Shown here: positions 8,498 through 18,100 of the stretch, piece after piece
Position numbering within the stretch: the first letter of the stretch is position 1
Layout: every line of letters starts with the position of its first letter
The notes under the pieces: model-generated
The model's database searches: none
Told to the model about the DNA's origin: nothing
The model's input: the letters and a program-made list of their open reading frames with translations, nothing else
Translations under genes and position numbers: made by a program
Source of the DNA: Anaerolineales bacterium
GTDB lineage: Bacteria > Chloroflexota > Anaerolineae > Anaerolineales > Villigracilaceae
Assembly: GCA_030834895.1 (NCBI GenBank)
Contig: JAUQXA010000059.1
Location: forward strand, 62,001 to 126,000
Length of the DNA: 64,000 bases
Direction: 5' to 3'

Positions 8498-8533
8498 ACA
8501 ATCCCGCAGGCTGATTCCAACCTGCGGGATTGT
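8498..8533 (-). terminator. Rho-independent terminator of the decarboxylase operon
   Basis: A 13-bp perfect stem (ACAATCCCGCAGG and its complement) followed on the minus strand by TGTATTTTTGG. It lies downstream of the beta-subunit gene. Confidence 0.8.
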
Positions 8534-8536
8534 TTC

Positions 8537-8557
8537 GCGCTGAGCGCAGTCGAAGCG
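8537..8557. repeat. Short dispersed repeat fragment
   Basis: Contains CGCTGAGCGCAGTCGAAGCG, a sequence resembling the edge of dispersed intergenic repeats. It lies between the decarboxylase beta-subunit gene and its terminator. A related degenerate piece (CCTGAGCGAAATCAGTGAA) is at 44699-44717. Confidence 0.4.
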
Positions 8558-8578
8558 TGTATGCGTTGTTTATTCGAG

Positions 8579-9718
8579 TTATCCAATGCCCAATATCTTG
8601 CTTACGACTGACAACAGAATACCGCCTGCAATGACCGAACCCAACTGCCCTGCCGTATTGGACCCCATGGCATGCATGAGGATGAAATTGTCGGGGTCTT
8701 CGTCGCTGGCGGTTTTAGCAGCCAGACGTCCCGCCATGGGGAAGGCGGAGATGCCTGCCGCTCCGATGAGTGGGTTGATCTTGCCGCCGCTCAGGAAAGA
8801 CATAAATTTGCCGAACAGCAGACCCGCAACCGTATCCAGTGCAAAAGCGAATAAGCCCAGGACCATGATTTTGCCTGTGTCCAAATTCAAGAAAGCCTGT
8901 CCGCTCATGGTGGAGCCGATTGCCAGACCCAGGAACAGGGTCGAGATATTGATGATCTCGTTTTGCGCGGCATTGCTCAATCGGTCCACCACACCGGTGA
9001 CCTTGAGCAGGTTGCCGAGCATAAGCATGGAGATCAACGGGGTGGCTTCGGGGACGAGCAACCCGACGACGAGAGTCAGCACAACGGGGAAGAAGATCAG
9101 CGTCGTCTTCGAGATGGGCTTGGGCGCATAGTCCATCTTAATCATGCGCTCTTTTTTCGTCGTCAGCAGTTTCATCAACGGTGGCTGGATGATGGGAATC
9201 AGACTCATGTACGAGTAAGCTGCCACTGCGATTGGAGCCAGCAACTCAGGCGCGAGTTTGGATGCCACGAAAATGGATGTGGGTCCATCAATCGCGCCGA
9301 TGACGCCGATGGATGCCGCCTGGTTCAACGGGAAGCCCAGCGCGATTGCCAGCATCAACGTGCCGAAGATGCCGAACTGTCCCGCCGCACCGAGCAACAC
9401 CATTCTGGGTTGGGCAAGCAGCGGCGAGAAATCGATCATCGCGCCGACGCCGATGAAGATCAACAGGGGGAATAACTCGGTCTTGATACCGGCGTTGTAT
9501 AAAACACCCATCATGCCGTCGACGGTGGCGGTCATGCCTGACAACGGGATATTTGCCAGCAGACATCCAAAGCCGATGGGCAACAACAACACGGGTTCGA
9601 TTTCCTTGAAGACTGCGAGGTAGACCAATGCCAACGCGGCCAGAATCATCACGCCATTGCGCCAGTCGAAGGCGGCAAAGCCTTTCAACAATTCAGGTAA
9701 TATAGAATTCCAGTCCAT
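8579..9718 (-). CDS. mmdB: Na+-translocating decarboxylase beta subunit
   Basis: 379-residue integral membrane protein of the OadB/MmdB/GcdB family, which couples decarboxylation of carboxybiotin to Na+ export. The conserved GAIDGPTSIF segment is at residues 141-150; its Asp144 corresponds to the essential membrane aspartate of the family. About nine hydrophobic helices are visible, and the glycine-rich C-terminus (HAMGSNTAGQLGSVIAGG) is intact. It is last in a minus-strand operon after the carboxyltransferase alpha, the small delta subunit and the biotin carrier. The substrate is set by the alpha subunit, which looks like methylmalonyl-CoA decarboxylase. Confidence 0.93.
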   Translation of the reverse strand: MDWNSILPELLKGFAAFDWRNGVMILAALALVYLAVFKEIEPVLLLPIGFGCLLANIPLSGMTATVDGMMGVLYNAGIKTELFPLLIFIGVGAMIDFSPLLAQPRMVLLGAAGQFGIFGTLMLAIALGFPLNQAASIGVIGAIDGPTSIFVASKLAPELLAPIAVAAYSYMSLIPIIQPPLMKLLTTKKERMIKMDYAPKPISKTTLIFFPVVLTLVVGLLVPEATPLISMLMLGNLLKVTGVVDRLSNAAQNEIINISTLFLGLAIGSTMSGQAFLNLDTGKIMVLGLFAFALDTVAGLLFGKFMSFLSGGKINPLIGAAGISAFPMAGRLAAKTASDEDPDNFILMHAMGSNTAGQLGSVIAGGILLSVVSKILGIG

Positions 9719-9760
9719 AAGTGTCCTTTACGCAATGCGCTGACGCATCACGCAATCCGG

Positions 9761-10225
9761 TTACATCCACGCAGTTTCGCTCAAATCTGTAAACTTGATT
9801 AACGGTTGTTTGTGCGCCACACTTTGACCCGCGCTCACAAGTACTTCGCTGATGGCGCCGCTAAACAGCGAGCGGATGCTGTTCTTCATTTTCATGGCTT
9901 CGATGATGAGAATCACCTGACCCGCTTCGACCTTGTCGCCAGCCTTCACAAAAATCTCGACGACTGTTCCAGGCAGAGGGGCGGTTTGCGTGTCGCCGGT
10001 CAATGCCTGGTTGGAAGCCTTGGAACCCAGGGACGGCTGGTTCGGATTAAAGGATTTTTTCTCAACGGGTTTGCTTGGCATTGCCTTCCCGTCCCCAGCC
10101 TGGCCTCCGCTTTCGGGCGTGACTTCGAACCGCTCGCCATCCACAACGGCGACAATGGGTCTGGCGTTGATGTTTTCTATTTCGACTTCGTAGACCTGAT
10201 CTTTGACTGTTATTTTATATTTCAT
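9761..10225 (-). CDS. mmdC: Biotin carboxyl carrier subunit of the decarboxylase
   Basis: 154-residue protein with a flexible Lys/Pro/Gly linker (about 38-80) and a C-terminal biotinyl domain. The biotinylation motif EAMKM is at 109-113, with Lys112 as acceptor; the second hallmark, PLPGTVVEIFVKAGD, is also present. It shuttles the carboxyl group from the alpha subunit to the membrane beta subunit. The start at MKYKITVKDQ was chosen as the family N-terminus; an in-frame extension of 22 residues reads through a small palindrome. Confidence 0.93.
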   Translation of the reverse strand: MKYKITVKDQVYEVEIENINARPIVAVVDGERFEVTPESGGQAGDGKAMPSKPVEKKSFNPNQPSLGSKASNQALTGDTQTAPLPGTVVEIFVKAGDKVEAGQVILIIEAMKMKNSIRSLFSGAISEVLVSAGQSVAHKQPLIKFTDLSETAWM

Positions 10226-10237
10226 AAGTGCTCCGAA

Positions 10238-10256
10238 AACCTGACAGGTTTTCTCA
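10238..10256. repeat. Small palindrome AAAACCTG-A-CAGGTTTT
   Basis: An 8-bp-arm palindrome just upstream of the biotin-carrier start. A degenerate cousin (ACCCGTCAGGCTTT) follows at about 10321. The function is unknown; both lie between the delta and biotin-carrier genes. Confidence 0.4.
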
Positions 10257-10332
10257 GAATGCTGATTGGTCAGGTTGGTTATGATTTTCAAGAATCGCGA
10301 CTGAGGCAGGACGTGATGAAACCCGTCAGGCT

Positions 10333-10671
10333 TTAGCGTCTGCCAATGCTTCCTTTTTGCGTGCGCTGACTCGTCCTCATGCCCAGTTGCCAGGCGGAAA
10401 CGAGGGCCGTGGGGGGCACAGACAACGGATGGGCGGTGGACTGTCCCTGCTCGGCGAGAGCGATTGCTACGGCAATGGCAGCCGCCTGGAGTTTATCCCC
10501 AGATTGGGGAGCAGGTTTCTTGTCAGATTCAGGTGTTTCATCGGACTCGGTTTTCTTACTGCCTGTGAAGGCGGTTAACAGGAGCATCATCACCCAGAGG
10601 AGGATGATCGCACCAAAGACAAGTCCCATGCCAAGACCGGTAATTTCAAGAGAGAGGAGTAGGTCGTTCAT
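10333..10671 (-). CDS. mmdD: OadG-type small subunit (delta) of the decarboxylase
   Basis: 112-residue protein with one N-terminal membrane helix (GLGMGLVFGAIILLWVMMLLL, about 12-32) followed by a charged, Lys/Asp/Glu-rich linker and a short C-terminal helix. This is the layout of the gamma/delta assembly subunit of oxaloacetate and methylmalonyl-CoA decarboxylases, which holds the alpha and beta subunits together. The sequence itself is poorly conserved in the family, so the call rests on the helix-plus-linker pattern and on its place between mmdA and mmdC. Confidence 0.8.
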   Translation of the reverse strand: MNDLLLSLEITGLGMGLVFGAIILLWVMMLLLTAFTGSKKTESDETPESDKKPAPQSGDKLQAAAIAVAIALAEQGQSTAHPLSVPPTALVSAWQLGMRTSQRTQKGSIGRR

Positions 10672-10684
10672 ACAAAACTCATTT

Positions 10685-10773
10685 CGTCATTGCGAGGAGG
10701 GCGGTTTTACCCGACCAAGCAACCTTCTTGTGTTGGAGATTGCTTCAATCGCTTTGCTCCTTCGCAATGACAT
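10685..10773. repeat. CGTCATTGCGAGG / GCAATGACA dispersed repeat, copy 1
   Basis: Starts CGTCATTGCGAGG and ends CCTTCGCAATGACAT, with GATTGCTTC and CGCTTTGCTCC inside. It shares these blocks with the copy at 27210-27287. It fills the whole gap between mmdA and mmdD and abuts the mmdA stop codon. Confidence 0.8.
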
Positions 10774-12327
<1,554 letters not shown>

Positions 12328-12390
12328 ATTAAGTCCTCTGTTTTGTTGTGGGCTCACCTTCATTGAAGGTGATGATTTTCACAATTTGAA

Positions 12391-12396
12391 AGTATA
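12391..12396 (-). promoter_or_regulatory. -10 box candidate for the decarboxylase operon
   Basis: Minus-strand TATACT 63 bases before the mmdA start. No convincing -35 hexamer is visible. An 8-bp inverted repeat, GTATGTCA/TGACATAC (12461-12468 and 12480-12487), lies about 65 bases further upstream and could be an operator. Confidence 0.35.
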
Positions 12397-12493
12397 ACAC
12401 TTAGCAAATCGGCTCGTAGTGACGGATGACACGCAAAACAGATGAAGAAATGCGCCAAACGTATGTCATACTCGATGCGTGACATACATCAAA

Positions 12494-12526
12494 TAAAAGA
12501 GGCGGTCACTCTCAAAGTGTCGCCTC
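12494..12526 (-). terminator. Terminator after the M24 pseudogene
   Basis: On the minus strand GAGGCGACACTTTGAGAGTG pairs back with CACT and CGCCTC and is followed by TTTTATTT. It lies just past the last stop codon of the M24 frame, so the original gene end and terminator are still in place. Confidence 0.65.
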
Positions 12527-12533
12527 ATTTCAA

Positions 12534-13724
12534 TCACCCTTTCAACAAAACAATCTCTCTTTGTGGTTCGCCGAGGTATTCCGCGCCGTTTTCGGTGATG
12601 ACCACATCCTCTTCCAGCCCGATGTAGCCATAACCTGTTACCGCAAGCCCAGGTTTGATGGTGAAGATTTGCCCGGCTTCGAGTTTTTGCTTCGGCGAGT
12701 CCTCATACTTCTCCTACAGCGGACCGAGCAGCGCGCCGCCGTCGTGGGCGACCCGTCCCAACTGGTGACCGAGCGCATAGGGGAATTCGGGATAGCCCGC
12801 ATCGGTGACGATTCCCCGCGAGATGATGTCAATCGAATTGCCCGTCACACCCGGCTTCATCGCCCTACGCGATTTTTCCACCGCGGTGCGGATGACATCG
12901 AAGCCGCGTTGGACTTCGGCTGGGGCTTGGGTCTCGCCTTCGCGCAGGATGTAGCATACGCGCTGGATATCGGAGCAGTATCCTTCATATTTGACACCGA
13001 AATCGAAGTGCAGGACATGCCCCCGCTTGAGCTTGATCGCTGTCGGACCGCTGTGTCCGACGGGTGAGTTGGGTCCGCTGTTGACGGCGGGACAGCTTTC
13101 GGGAACCCAAGCCAGTTCCACGCCATGTTCACGCGCCAGGCTGTGCATCATCTCGCCGACTTCGATCTCGGTCATGCCGACTTTGATTTGGGCAAAAGTC
13201 TTCCTGAATATCTCGTCTGTGATCTGCACCGCCTTGCGGACTCGTTCCTGCTCGGCGGGAGTCTTTCGTCCGCGAAGGGCGGAGATGACGGGCTCCGCGC
13301 TGACGAGTCTATCGGCGTAGGGCGTGACGGAAAGGTATTCCCTGAGAAATGCGTACATTGAGTAAGTCAAGCCGTCCGCGTGGACGTTGTTTCGGGGCGT
13401 GTTGACAGCTATCCGCGCGGGGTCGAGGCGGGTGATGGTCTCTTTCAGCAAGCCGCTGACGGCGGTGTCGTATCCCAAAATCTCGTTGAATACATCCAGC
13501 CGCGAGATGGACTCTTTTTCAAGATTCCCCACAATGGCGATCCGCTCGCCCTTTCTCGTGAGGATGAGTGCCGATTGCCAGGTCAGGTCGCCCGCGCCAA
13601 TGAGAAAATCCAGCGCGGGGTCGCGCACACCGGAAGTTTCGCGGACGAAGGTCAGCCACATGTCGGTGCTCTGCTCTTTGAGAATTTCGATTGCCTGATT
13701 TACTTTTTCCTGAATGAGGAACAC
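12534..13724 (-). pseudogene. M24-family Xaa-Pro aminopeptidase, interrupted by an amber stop
   Basis: The frame runs from a GTG start (AAGGAG 6 bases upstream, protein begins VFLIQEKVNQAIE) and is broken by TAG at 12714-12716. After this stop the same frame continues for 59 codons with clear M24 sequence (EKYEDSPKQKLEAGQIFTIK, then a GLEEDVVITENG stretch) to a natural TGA at 12534. The interruption sits where relatives have Trp (TGG), so one G-to-A change explains it. Metal ligands HFDFG, YCSD and GHQLG are intact, but the usual FTIEPG Glu is Lys (FTIKPG), also a possible G-to-A change. Two damaging changes argue for decay rather than a sequencing error. Truncated product: 336 residues. Confidence 0.8.
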
Positions 13725-13740
13725 AGGGAACTCCTTTGAA

Positions 13741-13812
13741 GCTATTGACTGCGAACTGACCATGGACAATTGACTGTGGACGATGGTCTGTGGTCTGTCG
13801 TCTATGGTCTGA
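13741..13812. repeat. Degenerate 7-bp tandem repeat (GACCATAGAC type)
   Basis: On the minus strand the units read ATAGACG, ACAGACC, ACAGACC, ATCGTCC, ACAGTCA, ATTGTCC, ATGGTCA in 7-base register. It separates the MFS and M24 genes, and its first bases form the last codons and the TAG stop of the MFS gene. Confidence 0.65.
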
Positions 13813-15064
13813 TTTTCCTTGGGTCTTTCACCAAAAACAATAAAATACTGAGCATCCCCAGCGCAAGGATAAGCGAGATTGTGAATGTCGGGGTGAAGCC
13901 AGCCGCATCCACGATCCAGCCGCCGATGAGCGGGGCGATGATGGTGGCGGGGGCGGTGAGCGTTTGTGAGAGACCGATGTAGATGGGGCGTTCCGCTTCG
14001 CTGCCGAAGTCCACAGTCATGGACATACTGTTTGTCCAGATGGCGACGTTGGCGATGCCAGTCAAAAGGAAGATGGGATAGAACCACGTAAGCGAAGTCG
14101 CGCTCCATGCCAGTACGGCGCTCAGGAAGGCAGCCACCGCTCCGATGATGAGCATCATGCGATGACCAACCTTGTCGCCGATCCAGCCCATGCCCATGTT
14201 GGCGACTGTCTGCGAGATGGTTAACGTGGCAATGAGATAACCCGACACCACTTTGGTCATACCAAAATCACGCAGGGCATAGATGATGTAGAACGAGAAA
14301 CCCATCGTGGCAAACTGCGAGAGGACGCGTACCAATAGAAACCAATCGAAGTTTTTATCGCGGCGCAGCAACGCTATTGCATCGTGCCAAAAGTTGGGTT
14401 TCTCATCAGGAATGAACTTGTCAACGTCCTCGGGTTCGCGCGTCTTTGCCAGGGCAAACCATGAGAGAGTGAAGAAAACCGCCGCGAGCAGGAAGCAGGT
14501 TGCAAAGTCCCAGGGGGCGTCGAAATAATCGAGCAGGTATCCCGCTCCGATGGCGGACATGCTGATAAAGAGATTTGCCAGCCCACTCTGCACCCCGAAG
14601 AATGTCCCGCGCGATTCGGGCGGAATGATCTTCGAGATCATCGAAGTCCAGGCGTTGGCGGTGAATCCGCCGCCGAGTCCCTGCCAGATCAACAGCAAGA
14701 ACGTCAGGGCGAGTCCGGTGTTTATCCCGATGAATGGCAGCAGTAGTGCGACAATAGCAAAGCCCACAAACGGCGCACGCTCATGGATGGTCATCATCAG
14801 AACGGTGCGTTTGTATTTCCGCAGTCGAGAGATGTGGCCTGCGGTGAACAATTGTGGGAGTAGCCATCCCGTCGAGTGGATGGCTGGAACCAGACCAATC
14901 AACGTGGCGGAGTCGGTCATCGAAGCGACAAAGAGCGGAAGCACGGCACTGAACGAAGCAAAACCCAGTGCCACACCGAACAGGCTGCCGTCAAGAAGCC
15001 CGACGGTGACGTTGTATTTCAGGTTTTCACGGATGTTTTTTTCAAGAGGGGTGAGGGGGAGCAT
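13802..15064 (-). CDS. MFS transporter
   Basis: 420-residue major facilitator with about 12 membrane helices and a cytoplasmic loop of about 40 residues between the two halves (KTREPEDVDKFIPDEKPNFW). The helix 2-3 loop carries RLRKYKRTV in place of the classical GxxxDRxGRR, and a better copy in the second half reads GWIGDKVGHRMM. The substrate is unknown. The C-terminus KDPRKIRP and its TAG stop come from the neighbouring heptad repeat, so the ancestral C-terminal end may have been different. It is divergent from the activase gene, and the gap contains a TetR-type operator that could affect both directions. Confidence 0.85.
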   Translation of the reverse strand: MLPLTPLEKNIRENLKYNVTVGLLDGSLFGVALGFASFSAVLPLFVASMTDSATLIGLVPAIHSTGWLLPQLFTAGHISRLRKYKRTVLMMTIHERAPFVGFAIVALLLPFIGINTGLALTFLLLIWQGLGGGFTANAWTSMISKIIPPESRGTFFGVQSGLANLFISMSAIGAGYLLDYFDAPWDFATCFLLAAVFFTLSWFALAKTREPEDVDKFIPDEKPNFWHDAIALLRRDKNFDWFLLVRVLSQFATMGFSFYIIYALRDFGMTKVVSGYLIATLTISQTVANMGMGWIGDKVGHRMMLIIGAVAAFLSAVLAWSATSLTWFYPIFLLTGIANVAIWTNSMSMTVDFGSEAERPIYIGLSQTLTAPATIIAPLIGGWIVDAAGFTPTFTISLILALGMLSILLFLVKDPRKIRP

Positions 15065-15140
15065 GGGTTGATTGTAACTGATGAATATTTACATCTGTCG
15101 CATTGCTCTTGACATCCTGTGAATTTTGTGCAAAAATAAA

Positions 15141-15154
15141 AACGAACGTTCGTT
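15141..15154. promoter_or_regulatory. TetR-type operator, copy 1 (activase/MFS divergent region)
   Basis: Perfect 14-bp palindrome AACGAACGTTCGTT, 22 bases before the activase ATG. The identical palindrome with eight matching flanking bases lies at 20134-20147 before the TetR gene. Operators of this kind are typical of TetR/FadR-like acyl-CoA-linked repressors. Confidence 0.8.
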
Positions 15155-15176
15155 CGTTTATTGCAAGGAGTGAATT

Positions 15177-18100
15177 ATGTCCAATCTTAGACTGGGAATT
15201 GACATCGGTTCCACAACCGCTAAGGCGGTGATCTTGAATGGAAAGGGGAAACTGCTTTTCTCTTCCTATCGCCGCCATAACGCTGAAACTGTCCAAACTC
15301 TACATGAGACTCTCGCCGAAGCAAAGGAAAAACTCGGTGACGTGCAAGTGGACGTGCTGATTACTGGCTCCGCGGGAATGGGAGTCTGCGAAAGGTTCAA
15401 CCTGCCATTTTTTCAAGAGGTGATTTCATCCGCGGAAGTGGTGCGACAGTTGTATCCGCAAGTCAAAACTCTGATCGACATCGGCGGCGAAGACGCCAAG
15501 ATGATCTTCTTCAAAGACGCAGGCATGCCCGACATCCGCATGAACGGTTCGTGCGCGGGTGGAACCGGGGCGTTTATCGACGAGATGTCTGGATTGTTGA
15601 ATGTGCCTGTCACCGAGTTGGATGTGCTGGCGGGGAAATCCACGATGATCTACCCGATGGCTTCGCGCTGTGGAGTGTTCGCCAAGACCGACCTGCAAAA
15701 CCTGCTCAGCCGCGACATTCCCCGCGCGGATATCGCCGCCTCGGTCTTCCATGCCGTGGTCTTGCAGACGTTGGCAACCCTCGCGCGCGGTTACGACCCC
15801 AAACCGTCCATCCTCTTCTGCGGCGGACCATTGACCTTCCTGCCTTCGTTGAAGCAGGCTTTCATGAAGGTGCTTCAGCTCAAAGAAGAAGATGTGCTGA
15901 ACGTGGAAAACGCGCAATTGCTTCCTGCGATTGGCGCGGCGTTGACCGAGTCGGTTGCTAGGCAGACCTTCACCCTGTCAGCGTTGATCGAGAAATTGGG
16001 GACTGACCAAACTCACGAGCACGCGAGTCAAAACCGATTGCCAGCGCTGTTCAAGGATCAAGAAGAGTATGAAGCCTGGGATGCGGCGCGGATGCGGCAT
16101 CGCATCAAACGCGTGAACATCGCCGACCTCGACGGAAGCGGATTGTTCCTCGGCATTGACTCAGGCTCGACCACCACCAAGGTCGTGCTGATCGATGAGC
16201 AAGGCAGGGTGGCGTTCGAGTATTACGTCAACAATAAGGGCGATGCCATCGGCGCGGTGCAAAACGGATTGGATGAATTGCAGCGACGCTTCGGCGAGCA
16301 TGGCAAAGACCTGCGCGTCAGTCGCAGTATGGTCACAGGCTACGGCGAGGACTTGATCCGCGCCGCGTTCGGCTTGGACGATGGCATGGTCGAGACGCTG
16401 GCACATTTCCGCGCGGCGAAGGCATTCGATAAGGATGTCACCTTCATCATGGACATCGGCGGGCAGGACATGAAAGCCATCTTCGTCAAAGACGGCTTTA
16501 TTCAGGACATCAAAATCAACGAAGCCTGTTCTTCGGGATGCGGCTCGTTCATCGAGTCTTTCGCGCGGAACATGGGCTACACCGCCGCCGAGTTTGGCAG
16601 GGAAGCCACCAGCGGAGAATCGCCCTGCGACCTCGGCACCCGCTGCACGGTCTTCATGAACTCGAAGGTCAAGCAATCGCTGCGTGAAGGCGCTTCGATC
16701 AGCGACATCTCCGCGGGGCTGGCATATTCGGTCATCAAGAACGCGTTGCACAAAGTCTTGAAAGTCACCGATACTTCGCACCTCGGCGAGCACATCGTGG
16801 TGCAAGGCGGGACCTTCCGCAACCCAGCGGTGCAAAAGGCGCTGGAGAATCTTCTGGGACGCGAGGTGATTTGTCCCGACATGGCGGAGTTGATGGGCGC
16901 GTACGGCGCGGCATTGACCGCGCGTGATCAATGTAGTGACGACTTCAGTCGTCCTGTAACGACTAAAGTCGTCACTACGCGAGTCGCAGGAAACTACACA
17001 AAGAAGAACATCAACTGTCACGGCTGTGAAAATAGATGCACGGTCACGAAGATGATTTTCCCGAACCGCAACACGTTTTATTCGGGAAACCGCTGCGAGA
17101 AGATTTACTCCAACGGCGGGAAGGCGGAACGTCGTGGCGTGAATCTGCCTGCGCTCAAGTTGGACATGCTCTTCAAGCGCAAGACCGCGCCCGACTCTAC
17201 CCCGAAGCTTGTCGTTGGGATTCCCAGAGTCTTGAACCAGTTTGAGAACTTTCCGTTTTGGAATACGCTCTTCGTCGAGAGTGGCATCAAGGTGCAGCTC
17301 TCTGCGGCTTCGAGAAATGCCATCTTCCAGAAGGGGACGGTGCACATCATGTCGGATAATCTCTGTTTCCCCGCCAAACTGGTCAGTGGACACATCATCA
17401 ACTTGATTGAGTTGGGCGTGGACAGAATTTTCTACCCAATGGTTTTCTACGAGGAGACGCATTTTGCCGACTCGGCGAATAGTTTCAACTGTCCTGTGGT
17501 ATCGGGCTATGCCGATGTGGTGCGGAACGTTATCAACCCGCAGGAGCGGTACAGCATTCCGTTGGACATGCCGCCCATCACCTTCGAGGACAAGAAGTTG
17601 TTGAGGAAAATCTGCCTCGAATATCTGACGAGTCTCGGCGTGGCGCGGAGCGTGGCGGCTAGGGCGTATGAAAAGGCTGAAGAATCACAGAAGCAGTTCA
17701 AGGTCCAGGTGCGAAGCACGGCGGCGGAGATTTTCGAAAATGCGCGGGAGGATGGTCGCCCAGTCATCCTCTTGATGGGACGTCCCTATCACGTCGATCC
17801 GCTCATCAACCACAAGATTCCCGACCTCATCACCGACTTTGGGCTGGATGTCATCACCGAGGATTCTGTGCCGTGGGAGGAGGGTGTGATGCTGGATAAC
17901 CGCCACGTGATGACGCAGTGGGAATATCTCAACCGCTATTATCACGCCGCGCGATGGGCTGGTCAGACCGATGGGGTGGAGGTGGTGCAATTGAATTCGT
18001 TCGGCTGCGGACCCGACCCGTTTATTTTGGACGAGGTCGCCGCAATTTTGGGACAGTACGGCAAAAGCCCGACGGTCATCCGCATCGACGAGATCGAAAG

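Noticed and set aside
16161..17462. 433-codon minus-strand open frame
   Set aside because: Lies opposite the activase gene in the complementary codon register; it has no conserved motif.
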